Source of the DNA: Burkholderiales bacterium
Lineage (GTDB): Bacteria; Pseudomonadota; Gammaproteobacteria; Burkholderiales; SG8-39
Length of the DNA stretch: 51,004 nucleotides
Assembly: GCA_014860395.1 (NCBI GenBank)
Contig: JACZJU010000018.1
Location: 1-51,004 of the forward strand
Reading direction: 5' to 3'
The position numbers and the translations under genes were made by a program. A model generated the notes under the pieces. The model worked only from the letters and a program-made list of their open reading frames with translations. It ran no database searches and was not told the origin of the DNA. Shown piece by piece: positions 44,463 to 51,004 of the stretch. Position 1 is the first letter of the stretch. Every line of letters begins with the position of its first letter.

Positions 44463-44582
44463 AGTGCCTCCTTCCGGGTCTTAGTTAAGATACAAACTGC
44501 AAACTCACCACCATTTCCAGCCGGAAATACCGCCCGCAGGACGAAAGCTTCGCCAGCCCCACGTAGCCAATATCTCCAGCTT

Positions 44583-45812
44583 CTAGAAATTCCTCTGAAA
44601 CCATTCCCTCATCCTCGACAAGACCTGCCTGAACGATGCGCCCTGCAGCGCCTGGATTCCGCGCTGGGTCTGCGACTGGCCCTCGAGCAGCAGCCCGATC
44701 GCAGTGGCATATCGCGGGTGTTTCACCACTTCCGCGAGGCCCCCGGCATAGCGTGGCGTGCCCAGGCGCACCGGCATGTGGAAAATTTCCTCGCCCAGTT
44801 CAACCATGCCGCGCGTCACACTGGAACCGCCGGTCAGGACTAGGCCGGAGGACAGTAGCTCCTCGTAGCCCGACTCGCGCAGCACTTTCTGGATCAGGGA
44901 ATACAGCTCTTCGACGCGCGGCTCGATCACTTCGGCCAGGGTCTGGCGCGAAAGCTGGCGCGACCCGCGATCGCCGATGCCCGGCACCTCAACCAGCTCG
45001 TCGGGATCGGCGAGCTGGCGCAGCGCACAGCCGCTTCTGACCTTTATTTCCTCGGCCTCAGCCGTAGGGGTCCGAAGCGCCATTGCAATGTCATTGGTTA
45101 TCTGGTCGCCCGCGATCGGGATCACCGCCGTATGCCGGATCGCGCCTTCGCGGAAAATCGCAATGTCGGTGGTGCCGCCGCCTATATCCACCAGGCACAC
45201 GCCCAGTTCCTTTTCGTCCTCGGTAAGCACGGCGATCGAGGACGCCAGCGGCTGCAGGATCAGGTCGTTCACTTCCAGGCCACAGCGGCGCACGCACTTG
45301 ACGATGTTTTGCGCCGCCGACACCGCGCCGGTGACGATGTGCACTTCCACTTCCAGGCGCACCCCGCTCATGCCCAGGGGTTCGCGCACGCCGTCCTGGC
45401 CGTCGACGATGAACTGCTGGGTGAGGATGTGCAGGATCTGCTGGTCGGTGGGGATGGGCAGCGCGCGCGCGGTCTCGATTACGCGCTGGACGTCGAGCGC
45501 CGAAACCTCCCTATCCTTGATCGCGACCATGCCGCGGGAATTGAAGCTCTTGATGTGGCTGCCGGCGATACCGGTAAACACGCGCGTGATCTTGCAGTCG
45601 GCCATCAGTTCGGCCTCCTCCAGCGCGCGCTGGATCGCACTGACCGTGGCCTCGATGTTGACCACCACGCCTTTCTTCAGGCCTTTGGACTCGTGACCGC
45701 CCATGCCGATGATGTTCAGCCGGTTGTCAGGCAGCAGTTCGGCGACGATCGCCACCACCTTGGAGGTGCCGATATCGAGACCGACGACGAGGTTCTTGTT
45801 TTCCTTGCTCAT
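44583..45812 (-). CDS. ftsA: Cell division protein FtsA
   Basis: Actin-like membrane tether for FtsZ, 409 residues. VVGLDIGTSKVVAIVAE (about 9-25) is the phosphate-1 loop, GGGTTDIA (about 205-212) phosphate-2, and SGLVLTGGSS the adenosine motif. The C-terminal amphipathic helix that inserts into the membrane is present (VLSRMREWFQRNF). Overlaps the ftsQ stop by 4 bases (ATGA). Confidence 0.98.
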   Translation of the reverse strand: MSKENKNLVVGLDIGTSKVVAIVAELLPDNRLNIIGMGGHESKGLKKGVVVNIEATVSAIQRALEEAELMADCKITRVFTGIAGSHIKSFNSRGMVAIKDREVSALDVQRVIETARALPIPTDQQILHILTQQFIVDGQDGVREPLGMSGVRLEVEVHIVTGAVSAAQNIVKCVRRCGLEVNDLILQPLASSIAVLTEDEKELGVCLVDIGGGTTDIAIFREGAIRHTAVIPIAGDQITNDIAMALRTPTAEAEEIKVRSGCALRQLADPDELVEVPGIGDRGSRQLSRQTLAEVIEPRVEELYSLIQKVLRESGYEELLSSGLVLTGGSSVTRGMVELGEEIFHMPVRLGTPRYAGGLAEVVKHPRYATAIGLLLEGQSQTQRGIQALQGASFRQVLSRMREWFQRNF

Positions 45813-46564
45813 CCCTTCCCCCCTCTGCCCGCATTCCTGATTTCGGGCACGCGCAGCGCGAAGCCGCCGGAATAGCGCAGGTCGACGTATTCGAGCCTGC
45901 GATTGAGGCTCCCCAGGGTCCGCGCGTAGTTAGCGACGAAGCGCGCCAGCCGCTGCAGCACCGGCTCCCTGAGCTGATCCCGCCCCAGTTCCAGCGTAAG
46001 GCCGTTCGAGAGGCGCAGTCGCCAGGCATAGCGCGGCGAGAGCAGCACCTGCCGCGGTTCGAGCGCGAGCGGCGAGAGCGCCTGGCGAAACGCCGCGTAG
46101 CGGCGCGTCACTTCCTCGGAGCTGCCACCGGGACCGGCGAATTGCGGCAGGGAAGACGCATCGGGCAGTTCGCCCTCGAATACTTCGCCGTAGGTGTTGA
46201 CCAGCTGCCGCGTTTTTGCATCGGCGCCCCAGCGCGCCAGCGCGACGTGCTCCTCTATCGAGACCTCGATGCGGTCGGGCCACAGCCGCCGCACCTCGAC
46301 TTTGCGCACCCAGGGCAGCGATTCGAACGCGCGCCGCACCGCGTCCAGATCGACGCTCAGGAAGGTGCCCACGGCGCCTGCGTGCGCCGCGGTCTCCGCC
46401 TGTGCGCGCGTGATATGCGCCAGATCGCCCTGCAGCGCGAGCTGGCGCAGCGGCAACAGCGGCGAATGCACCGCCGCGTACACGCCGGCATAGATCAGGG
46501 CGGCAGCGGCAAACGCGTAGAGCGCATTGGCGCAGCCATTGAGCATGTCGGCGTTATCCCACAT
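45809..46564 (-). CDS. ftsQ: Cell division protein FtsQ
   Basis: Bitopic divisome protein, 251 residues. A short cytoplasmic N-terminus and one TM helix (about 14-32) precede the periplasmic POTRA domain ([19 protein letters not shown], in part, about 37-56) and the beta domain with [18 protein letters not shown] (about 90-107). It overlaps ddlB by 11 bases at ATG 46564; ATG 46546 is an alternative start. Confidence 0.93.
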   Translation of the reverse strand: MWDNADMLNGCANALYAFAAAALIYAGVYAAVHSPLLPLRQLALQGDLAHITRAQAETAAHAGAVGTFLSVDLDAVRRAFESLPWVRKVEVRRLWPDRIEVSIEEHVALARWGADAKTRQLVNTYGEVFEGELPDASSLPQFAGPGGSSEEVTRRYAAFRQALSPLALEPRQVLLSPRYAWRLRLSNGLTLELGRDQLREPVLQRLARFVANYARTLGSLNRRLEYVDLRYSGGFALRVPEIRNAGRGGKG

Positions 46565-47471
46565 GCGCGAGCTCCAATATGCGCAGCACCAAATCTTCGA
46601 ACGTCATGCCGGCATGGCGCGCCGCCATAGGCACCAGCGAGTGGTCGGTCATGCCGGGCGAGGTGTTCGCTTCGATGAACCAGGGCTTGCCCGCGGCATC
46701 GAGCATCAGGTCGATGCGCCCCCAGCCGCGGCAGCCTAGGGTCCCGAACGCGGCCAATACCTGCCGCTGCAGCGCGCTTTCAGCGCCAGCCGCGAGGCCG
46801 CAGGGAACGATATAGCGCGTGTCGTTGGCCACATACTTGGCTTCGTAGTCGTAGAAATCGCGCGGCGTTTCCAGTTTGATCAGCGGCAGCGCCTCGCCGC
46901 CGAGCACCGCGGCGGTGAGTTCGGTCCCCTCGATGAATGCCTCGGCGAGTACCACGCTGTCGTAATTGGCCGCCAGGGTATACGCCTCCTCCAGATCAGC
47001 GGCGGCGCGCACCTTGCTCATGCCTATGCTCGAACCCTCGTTGGCCGGCTTGACCATGAGCGGCAGGCCGAGGCGCGCGACCACGGCATCGAAATCGCTC
47101 GCCGCGGCAAGCAGTTCGTAGCGCGGCGTCGGAATGCCGGCGGCCTGCCACACCAGTTTGGTGCGCCACTTGTCCATGGCGAGCGCACTCGCCAGCACGC
47201 CCGAGCCGGTGTAGGGAATACCGAGCAATTCGAGCACACCCTGGATGGTGCCGTCCTCGCCGTAGCGCCCATGCAGCATGATGAACACGCGGTCGAATTT
47301 CTCCGCGATCAGCGCGGCGAGATCGCGCTCCTTCGGATCGAACGGATGCGCATCGACGCCGCGCTTGCGCAAGGCGTTCAACACCATGGTGCCGCTACGC
47401 AGCGACACTTCGCGCTCGGCCGAGCGGCCGCCGAGCAGCACTGCGACTTTGCCGTAGGACTTGGCGTTCAT
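46554..47471 (-). CDS. ddlB: D-alanine--D-alanine ligase
   Basis: ATP-grasp enzyme that makes D-Ala-D-Ala for peptidoglycan, 305 residues from ATG 47471 ([20 protein letters not shown]), overlapping the murB stop as ATGA; the longer upstream frame is spurious. The domains show [39 protein letters not shown] and [13 protein letters not shown], the substrate and Mg sites. Part of the dcw cluster. Confidence 0.97.
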   Translation of the reverse strand: MNAKSYGKVAVLLGGRSAEREVSLRSGTMVLNALRKRGVDAHPFDPKERDLAALIAEKFDRVFIMLHGRYGEDGTIQGVLELLGIPYTGSGVLASALAMDKWRTKLVWQAAGIPTPRYELLAAASDFDAVVARLGLPLMVKPANEGSSIGMSKVRAAADLEEAYTLAANYDSVVLAEAFIEGTELTAAVLGGEALPLIKLETPRDFYDYEAKYVANDTRYIVPCGLAAGAESALQRQVLAAFGTLGCRGWGRIDLMLDAAGKPWFIEANTSPGMTDHSLVPMAARHAGMTFEDLVLRILELAHVG

Positions 47472-48394
47472 GTTCTTTCGCCCACTATGCGCACTTCGGT
47501 CAGGAGTTCGACGCCGTGGCGCGCCAGCACGGTTTGCTTTACATGTTCGATCAGGTTCTCGATGTCGGCGGCGCTGCCGCGGCCACCTGCATTGACGATG
47601 AAGTTGGCATGCTTTTCCGACACGCGCGCGCCGCCGATGGCATAGCCCTTGAGGCCGCAAGCCTCGATCAGGCGCGCGGCGTGGTCCCCGGGCGGATTGC
47701 GGAATACCGAGCCGGCATTGGGCAAGGAGAGCGGCTGCGCGCTGATGCGCTGTTGCAGCAGTTCCTTGATGCGGGCCAGCGCGGCGGCGCTGTCGCCACG
47801 ATCAAAACGCAACCATGCGGCGGCAAACCATTCGTCGGTTCCGATTCCCGCGCCCTTGAGCGCGACATGGCGATAGGCGATATCGAAATCCGCGGGCTTG
47901 CGCTCGCGCAGTTCGCCGCTGCGACCGAGCATGAGCACGCGCTCCACATGGTCCCAGGTCTCGCTGCCATAGCAGCCGGCGTTCATCGCCAGCGCGCCGC
48001 CCATGGTGCCCGGAATACCGGCGAGGAACTCGGCGCCTGCATAACCGCGGGTCGCGGCAAAGCGCGCCACCTTGGGACTGGCCGCGCCGGCTTCGGCATA
48101 GACGAGGGCATCCTCCATGCGCATGACCGCATGACTCGCGTGCATCAGCACGACCGTGCCGCGCAAGCCACCGTCGCGCACCAGCAGATTGCTGCCCAGG
48201 CCAATGAAATAAACCGGCTCCTCAGCCGGCAGGCTGCGCAGGAACTGTGCTGCGTCGGGCAGATCAGCAGGAACGTAGGCGCGCTCCGCCGTGCCGCCCG
48301 CGCGCCAGCTGAGGTGCTTGCGCATCGGCTCGTGCGCGAGCAGCCTGCCGCGCAGCGCCGGGTTGGAGAGATGTTTTTGCTCAGCCATGTGCAT
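47468..48394 (-). CDS. murB: UDP-N-acetylenolpyruvoylglucosamine reductase
   Basis: FAD enzyme reducing the enolpyruvyl group to form UDP-MurNAc, 308 residues. FAD-binding [17 protein letters not shown] (about 58-74), [19 protein letters not shown] (about 119-137) and [11 protein letters not shown] (about 235) are present. The catalytic serine/glutamate pair of MurB is likely in SVFRNP and the C-terminal segment. ATG 48394 or ATG 48388 could start it. Confidence 0.96.
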   Translation of the reverse strand: MHMAEQKHLSNPALRGRLLAHEPMRKHLSWRAGGTAERAYVPADLPDAAQFLRSLPAEEPVYFIGLGSNLLVRDGGLRGTVVLMHASHAVMRMEDALVYAEAGAASPKVARFAATRGYAGAEFLAGIPGTMGGALAMNAGCYGSETWDHVERVLMLGRSGELRERKPADFDIAYRHVALKGAGIGTDEWFAAAWLRFDRGDSAAALARIKELLQQRISAQPLSLPNAGSVFRNPPGDHAARLIEACGLKGYAIGGARVSEKHANFIVNAGGRGSAADIENLIEHVKQTVLARHGVELLTEVRIVGERT

Positions 48395-48397
48395 CTC

Positions 48398-49800
<1,403 letters not shown>

Positions 49801-49804
<4 letters not shown>

Positions 49805-49887
49805 AGGTCGCTGAGTCGGCAGCGGCGGTTCGAAAAAACCGGTTCGCCGATGCCGACGAAGTGAATGCGTTTGACTTTGTGTTTCAT
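49801..49887 (-). CDS. 28-codon leader ORF duplicating the murC N-terminus
   Basis: The ORF starts ATGA-overlapped with murG and stops ATGA-overlapped with murC. Its first 14 residues, [14 protein letters not shown], are identical to MurC; the two DNA copies differ at 4 of 42 bases, all third positions and synonymous (CAC/CAT, GTC/GTT, CAC/CAT, GGC/GGG). The remaining 14 residues ([14 protein letters not shown]) are unrelated. It is either a relic of a recombination event that brought in a second murC start, or an assembly artefact. If real, ribosomes leaving murG would translate it before reaching murC. Confidence 0.6.
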
Positions 49888-50945
49888 CGCGCCAGCTCCA
49901 TGCACGCGCGCGCCACTACCTCGGTCGCATCCGGTTTGCCCAGCGCGCGCGCCTTCTCCGCCATGTCGAGCAGGTGCTCGCGCGTGAACCCGCGCAGCAG
50001 CTCGGCCAGGCGTGCGGCCGACAATTCGGTTTGCGGCAGCAGAATGGCAGCGTCGCGCGCGGACAGGAATTTCGCATTGCTGGTCTGGTGGTCGTCCACT
50101 GCGTACGGAAAGGGCACGAGTATGCTGGCCACACCGGCGCAGGCGAGCTCGGCGACGGTGAGCGCCCCGGCGCGGCAAATGACGACGTCGGCTGCGCCGT
50201 AGCGGCTTGCCATGTCATCGATGAAAGCAAACACCTCGGCATGCACGCCGGCCGCGGCATAGCCTTGCCGCAGAGCCTCAAGATGCTGCGCACCCGCCTG
50301 ATGCGTCACCTCGGGCCGCGCCTCCTCCGGCAGCAGCGCCAGCGCCCGCGGCAATGTTTCGTTGAGCGCCTTTGCGCCCAGGCTGCCGCCGAGCACCAGC
50401 AGCTTGAGCCGGCCGGAACGCGTGGCCCAGCGATCGCGCGGCTGCGCCAGTGCGGCGATTTCCTTGCGCACCGGGTTGCCGCTCAGCTGCGCGCCGGGCA
50501 ATGCACCCGGAAAGGCTTGCAGCACCCGATCGGCCAGGCGCGCGAGCACCTTGTTCGCCAGGCCCGCGACCGAATTCTGCTCGTGGATAGCCAGCGGACG
50601 ATTGAGCAGCGCGGCCATCATGCCGCCGGGGAAACTGATGTAACCGCCCATGCCCAGCACCACATCCGGGCGCCGCGCAAGAATCGCGCGTGCGCTCTGC
50701 CAGAAGGCGAGCAGCAGATTCGCCGGCAGCGCGAGCGCGCGCAGCAAGCCCTTGCCGCGCAGCCCGGAGAAACGCAGCCAGGCCATTTCATAGCCGTGCT
50801 TGGGCACCAGCTTCGCTTCCATGCCCGTCCTGGCGCCGAGCCACACCACGCGCCACCCCTGCTCGCTCAGGTATTCCGCCACGGCCAGCGCCGGAAACAC
50901 GTGCCCGCCGGTGCCGCCTGCCATGATCATGATCGTGCGCTGCAT
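49884..50945 (-). CDS. murG: UDP-GlcNAc:lipid I N-acetylglucosaminyltransferase
   Basis: Makes lipid II at the cytoplasmic membrane face, 353 residues. The N-terminal glycine-rich loop [13 protein letters not shown] (about 8-20), [19 protein letters not shown] (in part) and the C-terminal UDP-GlcNAc site [17 protein letters not shown] (about 255-271) match the GT28 family. Its stop overlaps the leader ORF. Confidence 0.98.
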   Translation of the reverse strand: MQRTIMIMAGGTGGHVFPALAVAEYLSEQGWRVVWLGARTGMEAKLVPKHGYEMAWLRFSGLRGKGLLRALALPANLLLAFWQSARAILARRPDVVLGMGGYISFPGGMMAALLNRPLAIHEQNSVAGLANKVLARLADRVLQAFPGALPGAQLSGNPVRKEIAALAQPRDRWATRSGRLKLLVLGGSLGAKALNETLPRALALLPEEARPEVTHQAGAQHLEALRQGYAAAGVHAEVFAFIDDMASRYGAADVVICRAGALTVAELACAGVASILVPFPYAVDDHQTSNAKFLSARDAAILLPQTELSAARLAELLRGFTREHLLDMAEKARALGKPDATEVVARACMELAR

Positions 50946-51004
50946 AGTTTCACCGCAAGAGAATCAAGCGCAAGGAATGTCGCGGAAGAACAAGGCGAAG
51001 CCCT
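50946..51004 (-). other. Edge fragment upstream of murG, probable end of the next dcw gene
   Basis: 59 bases upstream of murG on its strand. ftsW is expected here by dcw order, and a stop such as TGA 7 bases before the murG start in one frame would fit its end, but the fragment is too short to identify. Confidence 0.3.

Overview
The window looks like the chromosome of a GC-rich Gram-negative bacterium, most likely a betaproteobacterium. The basis is gene order: rpsP-rimM-trmD-rplS, ffh next to ypjD and a CorB-type gene, pilC-pilD-coaE-zapD...yacG-Nudix/ThiE-DUF815-argJ-secA, and a dcw cluster murG-murC-murB-ddlB-ftsQ-ftsA-ftsZ-lpxC. Type IV pilus genes, lpxC and the DciA/M23/secA arrangement fit this. 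No rRNA gene is present, so no genus can be given.

Layout. 1-6.6 kb (+): a peptide-type ABC importer (binding protein cut by the window edge, two permeases, two ATPases) followed by an ArgE-like M20 deacetylase. 6.6-10.2 kb (-): ribosomal and tRNA-modification operon rpsP-rimM-trmD-rplS, then ffh. 10.2-16.5 kb (+): ypjD, corB-like, pilC, pilD, coaE, zapD. 34.1-43 kb: yacG (+), then on the minus strand a Nudix-ThiE fusion, DUF815 ATPase, argJ, secA and an M23 peptidase, with dciA (+) and lpxC (-) converging. 43.3-51 kb (-): cell-division and cell-wall genes ftsZ to murG.

The accessory part is a 17.7 kb island at about 16.46-34.12 kb, inserted exactly between zapD and yacG, which are neighbours in related genomes. 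It begins with a P4-type tyrosine integrase and is bounded by an 11-bp direct repeat at the zapD 3' end and just before yacG. It looks composite: (a) integrase, a tRNA-Arg-like fragment, two 100-bp direct repeats around a small secreted protein and a nuclease-like protein; (b) a minus-strand operon with an MmeI-like Type IIL restriction-modification enzyme, a PLD-family nuclease and a QxK nuclease-like protein; (c) radC and a long hairpin; (d) a replication-initiator module (Rep_trans family) with a small protein ending in a possible sliding-clamp motif and a ribbon-helix-helix protein; (e) eight tightly packed plus-strand genes (27.9-33.7 kb) with several HEPN-like proteins, zinc ribbons, a possible PD-(D/E)XK protein and a membrane-anchored HNH protein. 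Part (e) is the best candidate for an undescribed defence system; a terminator-like hairpin plus operator-like palindrome splits it into two transcription units.

Other unusual features are a 28-codon ORF between murG and murC that repeats the first 14 codons of murC with only synonymous differences, a family of intergenic double-hairpin repeats, and an 82-bp MITE-like inverted repeat after pilD. All functional calls come from reading motifs and gene context; no database search was possible.
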